Assembly: GCA_027886175.1 (NCBI GenBank)
Contig: JAJNNQ010000029.1
Location: forward strand, 4,644,501 to 4,708,500
Direction of reading: 5' to 3'
Source of the DNA: Phylloscopus collybita
Lineage: Eukaryota > Chordata > Aves > Passeriformes > Phylloscopidae
DNA length: 64,000 bases
A model generated the notes under the pieces. That model saw only the letters and a list, made by a program, of their open reading frames with translations, made no database searches and had not been told where the DNA came from. Positions 36,200 through 47,430 of the stretch are shown here, piece after piece. Within the stretch, counting starts at the first letter, position 1. Each line of letters starts with the position of its first letter. The position numbers and the translations under genes are program-made.

Positions 36200-37290
36200 T
36201 TCCTTATGAACAGCCTTGGAAAGTATTTTTCTTGCCTCAATGGCACAACATTCCTGTTCTCACACATTCAAAGAAAGAGCCAATCCAAACTGTGGCCAGG
36301 ATGAAACATTATGACTAAAGCCCATTGTCTTGAGACACTCTAAACAGCGGTCCAAATGAGACCCTTGAGTTCTCCTGGACCTCAGTGGCTGTGACCAGCA
36401 GTCTTCCTCTGAGAGGGACGCCTCTCTGTGCCAGTGAACTCTCAAGTTTGCTATACTTGGAAGATCACAAAACAGTGAGCTTTGGGCTGATAATCCCACT
36501 CCTCGAGGCCTGACCCTTCACCTGTCAGGAAATGCAAAAGCATCCAAAGTGAGTTTTTCACTGACATCTAAGAGGAGTTTTTCACAGGTACCTTGCTTGC
36601 ACTGACTCTTTGCGTTGCATGAATGTGCAGATATGCTATAGCAAACCTGAGAGAAATCTGCTTTCTTAGATATTTAAGTACCTTGGAATTTAGGCTCGTA
36701 AGCAAGCTTGTGATTTATGACATAACATTACTTAAATGCTGCAAAGTTTTGTTCTTTTGCTAAGTTGCTAAGTGTAACTTCAAAGTTACAAATTAGGTTA
36801 AATGCTTCTAAGAGCTATTCCTCTGTTAAATTGTTAAGGTTATGTTACAAATTACATTAAAGGTATCATTTAAGTTGGGTATATGTTAAGTGTTGTTTCC
36901 TTGTTAAATTACCAGGTTTAAGGTATAAGTTAAGTTAAAATTCTGGTAAGTTTGAGTGCTGCTAAGGTTTTAGGCTGCGTTCCTTTTTATCCTTGCCTTC
37001 ACTGTTGTTTGTCACACAAACCTAAACACACCCACACACCCCCTGCCCACATAGACACCCTTAGGTGGTTCTCCATTTGTTTCTCTTTTGGATTTGGTTT
37101 TTGTAGGGTTTTGTTGTTGCTTGTTTTTCCCTGCTGTGCTTTAGCTGTCATGTAAGTAGTTGAGTGAATCTTGTCAATGAACTTTGTTGTAATGTCACTT
37201 AATATTAAATCTGGCTTTTGCTAATACCCTCACCGATAATTTTTTAAGTGATCTCAACCATTCGCTTGTAACAACACTGGAGCCCTGTAC
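36200..37290 (+). mobile_element. Probable decayed retroviral LTR-like block
   Basis: A degenerate GTTAAG/TAAGTT repeat zone (36720-36960) is followed by TGCTGCTAAGGTTTTAGGCT, a C-rich CACACCCACACACC segment, an ATTAAA and TTTTAAGTGATCTCAACCA, then CTTGTAACAACACTGGAGCC. This succession resembles long LTRs I know from bird genomes. No TG...CA ends or target duplication could be fixed, so boundaries are approximate. Confidence 0.35.
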
Positions 37291-39390
37291 CAAGGTGCAC
37301 CATTGGATCTAGAATACTGTGTCTCTCAGGTAATTTCATATACAGTCTCTCATTACATTACCACATCCTTTTATGTGAACTCTGCACTAAGAAGTGAAAA
37401 AACGATCCTTATATGTTTTATCTTCCTATAAGCTAAGTGAGGCAAGTTAGCCAAAACTGCATTCAGTTACCATGTCAGTTGCTGAAGAATTGCAGTTTTA
37501 TATCACTGACAGTTTTTCTAGAAAATACCACCGTTTCCTGGGTAGGCATTCAAGATCTCGAGAGAATTTCTCAACCTTTTAAACCCTGTTTTATGTATTG
37601 GACTAGCCATGTGCTATCCCTAATAAGTTAAGCCTCTCAGTGCCCTCATTAAGTGAAAACAGCATTATTGTTCTGACTCACTGAAGAATAGAAAAGACTG
37701 ATTTGCTTTGTAATTGCACAGCAGAGGTCAGGCTATATCCTTTACCTTATGAATTCCAGTCAAATAGTTTTAAGTTTTACAAATATCAGACCATGTTCTA
37801 GGAGAACCAGGTTTAGTCTGTAACCTGTGAATGGGACGGTACAAACATGCACAAGGTTGTAGCAAATGCTTACAAATCTGGCATCCTTCATTGCACATGC
37901 AACTGATATCACAGAAAGCTGTCCATCAATATAACAACCAGAGAAAATAATGTCTCCCTTTCCTCTTACTTGCTTACACATGTGGAAGCCAAAGAAGGTT
38001 GAAGATAAGGGTCTTAGTCTTTTATTTATCATTTCTGGAGAGAAAAAAATTACTTAATTCTGACTTCATAGGCATCCAAGGTGAACCATCAAGAGTGAAT
38101 ACAGCCAACCCCTGCAGGTAATACTTTTCCTAAGAAAATGGTATCAACCAATACATAAGATTAACATCAATCAATAAACCTCCTAAAGCATCATTTAGAG
38201 GAATCCCCTGAATGAAAAACTTATTTCCCAGAATAAGACAAGTTACTGCCAAAATACCAGTGGCACAGAGGTAACATGAAGGAAAAAAAGTTAATCCCTG
38301 AAGCTGACAGTTCCTCTGGTAAAGATCTAGCTCTCCAAGTCAACATGTTCTTTTCTAAGGTGGCGTTTGACTGCCCTTACAGTAGATGTTGATTTGTCCT
38401 AGCAATACCAGTCTGCTTAGCTGTAATTCCTACAGCTGGTCTGGGATTTCTCATGAAGCACTTTGTTCACATATCAGAACACACTGAGCATTTTCTAAGA
38501 ATGAGGCAGTGCAATTAAGCAAGAGAACTAACACTTTGAGGCAACTTCTGCAGACCTGAAGAAGCCAGAAAAATGTTGCCATTTGCAGAAGTTAAGCCCA
38601 GGGACAATACTCACAATTGCTCAGAGAGAGCACACAAAATCTGTGAAAGGAAAAGAAAACCCCTTATCGTTATCTGTGCTTCAGTAGCACAAGACTGCAG
38701 TAAGATTCCATTTGACAGTTCTTCTGAGTATCTTTGTAAATGCAAACAAATTGTTCCCTGTTTCCTACTTACTTCTTTTTGTTTGTTTGTTTGTAAATGG
38801 CTTGTTATGATGTAACATGACAAAATGATTGCCTAAGTGAGAACTTTCTAGGTCTGCAAATGCACAGATCAGTTGGAACCCAGACAAAACTCTCAGGTCT
38901 TCTTTTAAAATGGAAGTAGAAAATGCCACCTAATATTTTTTCATATATAGGCAAATACTTCCTCCAGTTTCCAATTAGCAAAGAACAAAACAAAGCACAG
39001 TATATAAGTTCTAAAGAATAAGAGCATTAAAACTTGTACAATACTAGGCCTGTGCTTGACCTAGTGAACAGTCATGTCAATTTTTGCAATATATATACTT
39101 GAATTTTCTTATTTCATAAGTGCATTTCAAAGCTTATGTAGATTTATTAGTTTGCGGAAGAGTTTGTATTTATTAGTGTTTCAGCCTGCACTCATTTTAC
39201 TTCAAGATTTTTTGGATATGTATTTTCAAAGCAAATGACATTACTAAGGTATACATCCTGAAAAATGTAGGCCATAATTTGACATCTAGTAGGTGAGTGG
39301 CCTGTAAAGTTTTTGGGTTTTTTTGATGATTTGTACTTCTGAATGTGCACAGAAGTCACCACACTCTAACTAAAAATATGTATGCACACA
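37291..39390. other. Intergenic stretch, nothing recognised
   Basis: Unique AT-rich sequence with short unsupported open frames only. Confidence 0.4.
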
Positions 39391-39396
39391 TGTGTA

Positions 39397-40823
39397 TGTG
39401 CTGGTTTAGCACGAAAGGGATTTTTTCAAGAATTTATAGAAAAAACCAATTAGCAAGTGGCTTTGAAGTTGACAGCTTGATTGACCAATTAGAAAGATGA
39501 CATGCCTCTGGGAACACACAGGTTAAAATCAGAGAATCTCTGGAATTTCGTTCTTTGCAGTCCAGCCAGCCAGCAGGTATAAGCCTGGTCCGTGCAGCCG
39601 GTGGGGCCAGGCCTGGTGTGGCTCCCAGCTCATCAGCTGCTGGCAAGAGAAGAGGAGGCTGCAGCTACTAACCTCTAGCTGACTTGAAAGCCTATCCTGC
39701 CACTGGCTGGGCAGAGGGAGGTGTCCCCTGGGCCCACGGGAGCAGCTCCGAGCCTGGGCTGGGCTGAGCCCACCCTATGAGCCTGAGGGGTGGAGGTGGG
39801 GGAAAAGCCCAGCCATGCGAGAGATCCTGGCTCCAGTCCTGGCACAGCCTGAGTCTGCCTCCTTCAGCCCTCTCCCATGGGAGAACCAGCATGCCCTCTG
39901 CAGACCTGGGAGAATGTTAACTCTTCCCTTATACAGATAAAAGCACTAGCCCTTCTCTGAGGGAGAGAAAAGTCAGAGTGGGAGACATGTAAAGAGACAG
40001 TATGAAGATACCAAGGTTGGTGAAAGAGAAATTATATCCTAAGTGATGAGGAGATGGAGAAGATGCCTTGATCTTTGGGCTGAAAGTCTTTTGTGAGCCA
40101 TAGTAACGGGATATAATATGCTAGAATATCCCTGTAAATCACGGAAAATATGCATTTTGGGGAGATAAGAATATTTTAAATTGTAGAGACAAGCAAAGGC
40201 ATTTGTGATGGACTAAGCAAATATTGAAATAGCTGTGATCTAATGGAGAATTTTGAACAGAAGAAGATAAAGATAGAAGCCCTCTGCCCCCAGGGAAAAA
40301 GAAGACCACTGTTTCGTGAGATGAAGATGATTTTAGAGGTAGTGAAAAAAACCCATTGCTTTTGGAGCAGTTCATCTTTAAAAATAATATCTCATGAGTA
40401 TGCATGAGTCCATGGCCCATAGTAGCCGCAAGAAAGGCTATGCGATATGGGAGGTTCACAACTGCAGATTTCCCCCAGGCAGCTGTTTTTGTGAAAGTTT
40501 TTTTTGTCCACAAGTGGACTGTTCTCTCTTGTGGAAAATTACCATTGCAGACCAAAATGGACTGACGAAAGACAATTTTATAAGTGGTAGTGACCTAGAG
40601 TTCCAAGTTTTATCTCTATAAGTTGTTTGTGAGAAAGAAAAGAAGTTGTTGGGGGAGAGGGATGTGTTTTGAAGGTTTTATTCTAATTCTTATTAAATTT
40701 TTTTCCTTTCTTGTTGTTTTGTTAATAAACCTTTTAAGTTTAAGCCTACATTGCCTTTCCTCCTAATCCCATTTCACAGCAGAAAGAGAGAAAATGGTTC
40801 TAGTAAACACTCAGACCACTACA
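39397..40823 (+). mobile_element. Long solo LTR of an avian endogenous retrovirus (probable)
   Basis: It begins TGTGCTGGTTTAGCACGAAA and ends CAGACCACTACA, about 1.43 kb, GC-rich in the first third. AATAAA at 40724-40729 is followed by TTTAAGTTTAAGCCTAC and a U5-like stretch of ~95 bp, giving a + orientation. No gag, pol or env sequence flanks it. I could not find matching 5-6 bp target duplications, so an end may be eroded. Open frames inside it are not coding. Confidence 0.6.
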
Positions 40824-41939
40824 CTAATTTTAGGAAACAGAAACTGGCGAACATGAAACCACCACATGAACTGGTGTTTCTGCCTGGTTTTGAACTAAAA
40901 CCATCACAGAGTTTGCAGAAGAAGAAAAATCACACATATTACTTTTTGACTGCTATTGAGAAAGTCATCACAAATGTGATCTTTCAGATCCTGTTATATG
41001 CTCAGTACCTCTTAAGCATGTAACATGAATTTAAGATGTCCACCTTTGAAAGCAGAAGACAGGATGCAGAGGACATCATCCATCTTTCAGTTGTTGTCTG
41101 CAGCATCTCAGCCTTCTTTGGTTTTTGCGTTTAGCTCTGACTTACTGAAATTTGAAAAAACCCAAAACACCAACAAAAAAATCTCCTCTGTTGTTCTTTC
41201 ACGATAATTCAAGGGTAGGATCCTCAAACTCTACAACGCACGACATTGCATGGATAAAGCATGTCAACAGTAGACAAAGATGTCTAGAAATCTAGGTTAA
41301 TGGTATGTAGAAAAAGAGAATGTGTTAAACATTTATTTTGCACTATGGGAAGCTAGACTTCTGTTACATGGGAACTTCAGAAGTAATGGCATAGTAAACC
41401 AGTTGGCCTTACTCTCACTAACACGTGACTAATGTCTTTCTTGAATAATTTGAATTTTTGTTCCTCTGCTATCTGAAAATTATTTTCTGAAATTAATTTT
41501 TACATGGGTGTCCAGAGGGTAATCTCACAAATGAAAAAGGCAGAAGCAGAGGCATAGTGCAGATCAATGTCTGGCTTTGTGGCTGGTGCCATCAAGGCGG
41601 CTTTGGCTTTTTTGTCAAGTGCATTGCACTTCAATTACTGTAGCCTGTTAGGGAGAAATGAGGTCTGCTTGTCTAAAAAGGGAGAGAAAATCTTTGGCAG
41701 CAGACTGGCCAATTTGGTGAGATGAGCTTTACACTGAAGTGCTTGTGGGTTCCAAAGTGAAAATGCTCATGCCTTTGCTTCTTCCTGGAGAGTGTATCAG
41801 GCCAGTGCTACCTTGGCCTCCTCTCAAGATGAGAATCATAGGGCTAACCACATCAAGGGTGGTGGGAATCCTTTCCCCATTGCTATGGGGAATCCTGTTA
41901 TACCTCTTCTAGGGAACCTGGGTGCTTGATTACCTGATG
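40824..41939. other. Intergenic stretch, nothing recognised
   Basis: Unique sequence between the long LTR and the CR1 copy, with no supported gene. Confidence 0.4.
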
Positions 41940-43234
41940 TACCTGTACACAAATGCAGAGAGCATGGGGAATAAACAAGAACTAGAAATCTCTGGGCATG
42001 TGCCAACGTAGGGCCATTATCTCATCACATTTACAGAGATACAGTGGGATAGCTCTGTGACTGGAATGTTGTCTTGGATGCCTGTGTACTTTTTAGAAAT
42101 GAAAGGTCAGTGAGATGAGGTGGTGGAGTTGCTCCTTGTGTGAGAGAGAAACTGGAATGTATTGAGCTCCACTCAGTGAGAGACTATCTGAGAGCTTAAG
42201 GGTAAGATTTAAAGGACAGGCTAAAATGGATGACAGTGTTGTAGGTGTTTACTACAGACCACCTGATCAGCAGGAGGATGTTTCAGAGGCTTTCTACGGA
42301 CAGGTGAAAGTAACCTCATGATCACAGAGCCTGGTTCTCTGGGGGACTTCTGTTACCTTGATATTTTTTGGATAGACAACACAACCCAGCACACAACAGT
42401 CCAGGAAGCTCCTGCAGATCACTGATGGTAACATTTTGATTCGAGTGGTAGAGGAGCTGATGAGAAAGGGTGTGTTGCTCTATCTTCTACTAACAAACCA
42501 GGAGGAACTGGTTGAACACATGAAGGTTGGAGGCAGCCTTGGCTGCAGTAACCATGAGATGGTGGAATTTAGGATCCCATGTGAAGGAAGCAAAGCAATA
42601 AGCAGGACAAGAACTTGGGATTTCCGGAGAGCTGACTTTGGCCTCTTCAAAGACCTACTTAAAAGAATCCCATGTGATAAAGCTCTGGAAGATAAGGAGG
42701 TCCAAGAGAACCGGTCAATACTCAAACATCACTTCCTCAACCAGTGTAGCCCTATGAGCAGGAAATCAGGCAAAGGTGACAGTAGATCTGCATGGATGAG
42801 CAGAGAGTTTCTAGAAAGATATTTCTGGGATCTGAAAAAAGAGCCAGGCCCTGTGGGATCACTATAGCAACATCATCAGAGTATGCAGGGATGGTACAAG
42901 GAAGACTAAGGCCAGTTTGGCACTGAATCTGGTGAGGGCAACTGAAAGGGCTTCTACAAGTACATCAGCAGCTAAAGGAAGATTAGGAAAATGCAGGGCC
43001 ACTGCTGAATCAGATGGGTGTCCTGGTGAGGGAAGACACAGAGAAGGCAGAATTACTGAATGCCTTCTTTATCTCAGTCTTTACTGGTGAGGCCAGCCTG
43101 AGGAGTCCCAGACCTCAGAGGCAAGAGAGGAAAACTTCACCCTGGTCACAGAGGATTGGGTTAGAGATCAGTTAGAGAGACTTAACACCCATAAATCCAG
43201 GGGCTTTGATGGAGGCTGGTAGATGTTGCTAAGC
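41940..43234 (+). mobile_element. CR1 LINE, long copy, part 1 (endonuclease end to early RT region)
   Basis: Colinear with CR1 ORF2. TGGGATAGCTCTGTGACTGG and GGTGGTGGAGTTGCTCC belong to the endonuclease; GGGGGACTTCTGTTACCTTG encodes its conserved GDF. The linker reads WDFRRADFGLFKDLL, and the copy continues with AGGGGCTTTGATGG. It is interrupted at 43235 by an LTR and resumes at 43874. Many stops and frameshifts show it is dead. With part 2 it is the longest CR1 here (~2.7 kb of element). Confidence 0.88.
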
Positions 43235-43873
43235 TGACACGATGCCTGTGTTCCTCAGCCCAGCTAGCTCCTGGCACCACCACCAGGAGTGGGCTGCCCC
43301 CAGAAAGCCAGGCAATCCGGGGTGCAGCTGTAGGGCACCACTGCTCTAAAGCACAGGTGGCATGCATCAAGGGCAGGGACAAGGAGCAAGGAGACGCTTT
43401 CTGTGTAATTTCCAAAGGTGTTTATTTCCCGGAGGGTCAGGGACAGAAAAAGGCACAGAACCTGCGCTTGCAGGGGTTTACAAGTGGGGGAAGTCTTGGG
43501 AGAGGATACAATTTCCAACCAATAAGGGTTACATGGGAGAGGAACATAAGGAGGAACATAATACATAGACCAATGAAGGAACACAAGGGGTGGGAACAGT
43601 TTAAACTAACTACTAGGGCATTGAAGGGTGGGGGATTGACAGGAAAGGGTCTGGAAGAAGGGGCAGGGTTAGGGAAGGATTGACAATTCTGTAGGAGGAG
43701 GGAAGGGCAGGTCTAGAGAAGATAGACAATCAGGGAAAAACCACAATATAGGGGAAAGGAACAATCCATTAGGGATAAAATTTACTATGACAATACAAAA
43801 TAGGGAGGGGATATAAAACTGACCATTTAAACTGAGCTGCATTTGGAAACATAATAAAAAACACACCACAACA
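43235..43873 (-). mobile_element. Solo LTR nested in CR1, with target-site duplication
   Basis: The 639 bp insert starts TGACACGATGCC and ends CACCACAACA on the + strand. It is flanked by CTAAGC (43229-43234) and CTAAGT (43874-43879), a 5-6 bp target duplication with one substitution, and splits an otherwise colinear CR1. On the minus strand it reads TGTTGTGG...GTGTCA with AATAAA at 43436-43431 followed by a ~195 bp U5-like part, so the LTR is in minus orientation. No internal retroviral sequence remains: a recombined solo LTR. Confidence 0.8.
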
Positions 43874-45283
43874 CTAAGTCAACCTCCATTATCTGTGCAA
43901 AATGTCGGAGAACAGGATGAATAGGAGAACAGCCTGATGACTGGAGGAAAGTCAGCATTACTGCCATCTCCAAAAAGGACAAGAAGGAGGACCTGGGAAG
44001 GTATGTTCTGTCAGCTTCACCTCCATACCTGAAAAGGGAATGGAACAGCTCCTTCTGGAGGTCATGCCCAGGCATGTAGAAGACAATAAGGTCACTGGAT
44101 GTAGTCACCATGGATTCACCAAGGGGAACTCATGCTTGACTGATCTGATAAACTTCTGTGGTGGCATGGCAGGATGGGTCAGTGAGGGGAGAGCAGTGGA
44201 TGTTGTCTGCCTTGACTTCAGCAAGGCTTTTGACACTGTCTCCCATAACATCCTCACAGGTAAGCTCAGGAAATGTGGGTTAGAGTATTGGATGGTGAGG
44301 TGAATCAGGAATTGGCTGAATGGCAGAGCTCAGAAGGTCATGATCAGCAGAGCAGAATCCACCTGGAGACCAACAGCCAATGGCATTCTCCAGGGATCAA
44401 TACTGGAACCAGTCTTGTTCAATTTATCAATGACCCAGATGAAGGGATAGAATGTACCCTCAGCAAGCTTGCTGATGGCACTAAACTGAGGGAGTGGCTG
44501 ATCCACCTGAAGGTTCTGATTCTATTCTGTGGGACCTTGATAGGCTGGAGAGTTGGGCAGAGAGAAACTTAATGAGTTCAACAAGGGCAGGTGTTGGGTC
44601 TTGCACCTGGGGAGGAACAACCCCAAGTGTCAGTACAGGTCAGAAGGAGAAGGAGCTGGGACTCTTGGTGGATCACAAGCTGTCCATGAGCTCACAGTGC
44701 CCTCATGGACAGAAGGGCCTGGGGTACATTGGGAAGAGTATTAAGCCAGCAGGTTAAGATGTATGATCCTACCCCTCTACTAGGCCCTGGTGAGGCCACA
44801 TCTGGAGTGCTGTGTCCAATTTTGGGCTCCTCAGTTAAAGGAGTTACTGAAGAGGATCCAGTGGAAGGCCACAAGGATGATCAGGGATCTGGATCATTTT
44901 CCCTGCTGAAGAATCCTGAGCCTGTTTAGTCTGCAGAAAAGAGAGGGGATCTCATTAATGCATATAAAATATCTTAAAGGTGGGTGCCCAAGAGGATGGT
45001 GCCAGACTCTTCAGTGATGCCCAGAGACAGGAGCAGAAGCAATGGCCAAAAACTAAAACACAGGAAGTTCCACCTCAACATGAGGAACAACTTCTTTTAC
45101 ATTGAGTGTGGCAGAGCACTGGAACAGCTGCCCAGGGATGTTATGGATTCTCCCTCTCTGGAGATACTCAAAACCCATCTGGATGAATTCCTTTGTAACC
45201 TGCTCTGGGTGACCCTGCCTTGTACAGAGCTGGGTTGAGCTGGATGGTCTCCAGAGCTCCCACAATTCTGTGGTTCTGTGAAC
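43874..45283 (+). mobile_element. CR1 LINE, long copy, part 2 (reverse transcriptase to 3' end)
   Basis: It continues the CR1 split by the LTR. ACAGCCTGATGACTGGAGGA is followed by the RT palm VDVVCLDFSKAFDTVSHNIL, then KLADGTKL where active copies have FADDTKL, so the catalytic YADD-type motif is degraded. It runs to the 3' tail CACAATTCTGTGGTTCTGTG near 45280. Several frameshifts; inactive. Confidence 0.92.
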
Positions 45284-46198
45284 TGGTTTGACAATCATAT
45301 TCTACCAGAAAGGTGTCAGTAGTTCTGAGTGGAAAAAAAGAAGATGTACTGGATTTTCTGGCTAGATATGCTTTTCAGTGAAAGAATAATAAGAACTGGA
45401 TTTGTTTAGCTTACCATTTAGCAAAGAAAAAAGAAAAAAAAAAGCATGAAAAGCATGTTATTAAATAAAAAATAGTTCAAGGTAATATATTTTTTCCACA
45501 AAATTTTGAGAGTTGCCTCTTCTCTTTCAGATACAAATTATTCAGGCAATACACCTCCAGAAGACTTCTGCAAATTGCTTTACTTCTAGATTTTCAGGCA
45601 CAGTAGTACATTGTTTCTACTACTGATCCCAAGATATCATGTTAAGATCCTTAATTTTTCTGCAGTGTAACATATGCAGATGCGCCCTTGTGTTTTTGTT
45701 AGTTCTTTGTTAAAATACATGGCTAATTATTTTTAAAAATAACTATACCTTTTTTATTAACATTGCAGATTCCACTTGGAAATCAATTAATTCCATAACG
45801 AGTGGGATGTGATCCAACCTGTACTGGTATGAAAATACCCTGGTTCTGGTCTAGAGAAGCTATTGCATGCATTGTTTTAAAAATAAATATATAATAACGA
45901 ATATATATTCTCTCCCATGAAAAGGTTAAAGTGCAGGTGTTACACTGATCAACCTTTAAACAGTCTTCAAAGACGGGAGAAAGCCTCATATTTGGCATTA
46001 TGTTTTGACACATAGAACGTCACTTTTGTTAAGTTTGTGGTCTTTGTTCAGTTAGAAATTTACATACATATATGTAAAGAAATTATTTTAGTTTTTTTTT
46101 CAGAGCCTACAATTGCTGCTTCACTGGTTTTTCTATTCAGCTTTAATTCTGTTTTTTAAACTTCCACTTGCAAAATCTAAAATGCATAAAAAACATTC
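45284..46198. other. Intergenic stretch, nothing recognised
   Basis: AT-rich unique sequence between two CR1 copies, with a short A-rich run at about 45424-45444. Confidence 0.4.
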
Positions 46199-46615
46199 AG
46201 ATTGGGCTGAGAAAGTTGGGGCTGTTCAGCCTGGAAAAGAGAAGATTGTGTGGACATCATAGCAGCCTTTCAGTATCTGAAGGAGGCATTACAGGGAAGC
46301 TGGAGAAGGACTCTTCATTAGAAACCCTATTGATGCGATGAAGAGGAATGGCTTCAAACTAAAGGAGGAGAAATTTAGAAAGGAAGTCCTTACGAATTCT
46401 AAAATTATGAAAGAAATCATTTACAGTGAGAGTGGTGAGGCACTGGAACAGGCTGTCCAAATAAGCTGTGGATGCCCCGCCCCTGTCAGCGTTCAAGGTT
46501 GGTTTGGAACATGACTTCACACAATCTGGCCTAGTGGAAGATGTCCCCTGCCCATGGCCTAGAACTAGATCGTTTTTAAAGTTCCTTCCAAACAAAACAA
46601 TTCTATGATTCTATC
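46199..46615 (+). mobile_element. CR1 LINE, 5'-truncated 3' end next to the GOLM1 promoter
   Basis: GGGGCTGTTCAGCCTGGAAA, TTTCAGTATCTGAAGGAGGC and AGTGGTGAGGCACTGGAACA lead to the complete CR1 tail AATTCTATGATTCTATCTGG. It lies in the gene's orientation and ends about 170 bp before the GOLM1 CpG island. Confidence 0.93.
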
Positions 46616-46784
46616 TGGATGATGGAAAGTATCCAGCTGAGTTAGTGACAACCATGGAATAAACAGGTTGACTAACTTTTCTTCTTTTAAAGTGAAGGAA
46701 ATACCAGCATCATCCATTCGGCTGTCAAAAACAGTTATTGAAACAGCCTTCCTGAGTTTTCTATCGCTCCGTCTGTGATTTCGG

Positions 46785-47430
46785 ACACTCAGCTTCGCCT
46801 ACGTGCCGCTTTCCAGAAACTGAAGCGCCAGCGCTCAAGACAGCTCAAGAAATCTGGAAGTCAGATGAAGCGCCGGTGAAGGAGGGACTCTGCCGGAGCC
46901 GCTCGGGCGGAGGGTGCAGGGCGGTAGGTGCTGCCGCAGCTGCTGTCCCGCAGCTTTCTAGCGAGCGGGTGCAGACGCGCAGCCCTCCTCAACCCGGCGC
47001 GCTTCTCGGCCGGAGGCGCCAGCGGGCCGGGGCGGGGCTGGGTGGGAGGGGCTGGGCGAGGCGGGAGCTTCCCCGCGCCCCGCCCGCCTCCTGCTGCCGC
47101 TCTCTGCCGCGGGCGACGGGGGCAGCGGGAGGCGACCTACCGGCCCTCACCCTTCTGCTCGGCGGAGTCGCAGCCGGCAGCACGGCGAGGTGAGGCCGCC
47201 GGGCGGGCCGTAGGGGTGACGGGGTGTGAGCTGTGCCGGCTGTGCCCCGCCGGGCTCGGCTCGGTCGGCGGCTGTGGGGGACGAGCGGCGGCCCCGGCGC
47301 GGGGCGTGCGCGGCGGCGGCGGCAGCCGGCCGTGAGGGTGGTGAGGCCGGTGAGGCCGGTGTGAGGGGCGGCCCCGGGCTCCGTCCCGCGGGCTCGCCGC
47401 CGGCAGTGCTCGCAGAGGTACCAGGACAGC
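46785..47430 (+). promoter_or_regulatory. GOLM1: GOLM1 CpG-island promoter
   Basis: CpG-dense sequence over ~650 bp with many GC boxes (GGGGCGGGGC near 47029; GGGAGGGGC) and no TATA box. A TACGTGC core lies at about 46799. It is the only promoter-like island upstream of the GOLM1 start codon. The large frames on both strands reflect high GC only. Confidence 0.75.
46870..47189 (+). other. GOLM1: GOLM1 exon 1, probably non-coding (5' boundary not fixed)
   Basis: A near-consensus donor (GGCGAG/GTGAGG, GT at 47190) in the CpG island fits the end of a 5' UTR exon spliced to 53473, making intron 1 about 6.3 kb. The transcription start is uncertain, and other GTGAG donors occur downstream near 47330. 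Confidence 0.5.

Noticed and set aside
42436..42867. 143-codon frame that could be taken for a cellular gene
   Set aside because: It is part of the CR1 ORF2 linker between endonuclease and reverse transcriptase, with frameshifts on both sides.
46876..47335. Open frames of 105 and 135 codons in the GOLM1 CpG island
   Set aside because: Ala/Gly/Arg-rich GC artefacts crossing the probable exon 1 donor; no homology or alternative splice logic.
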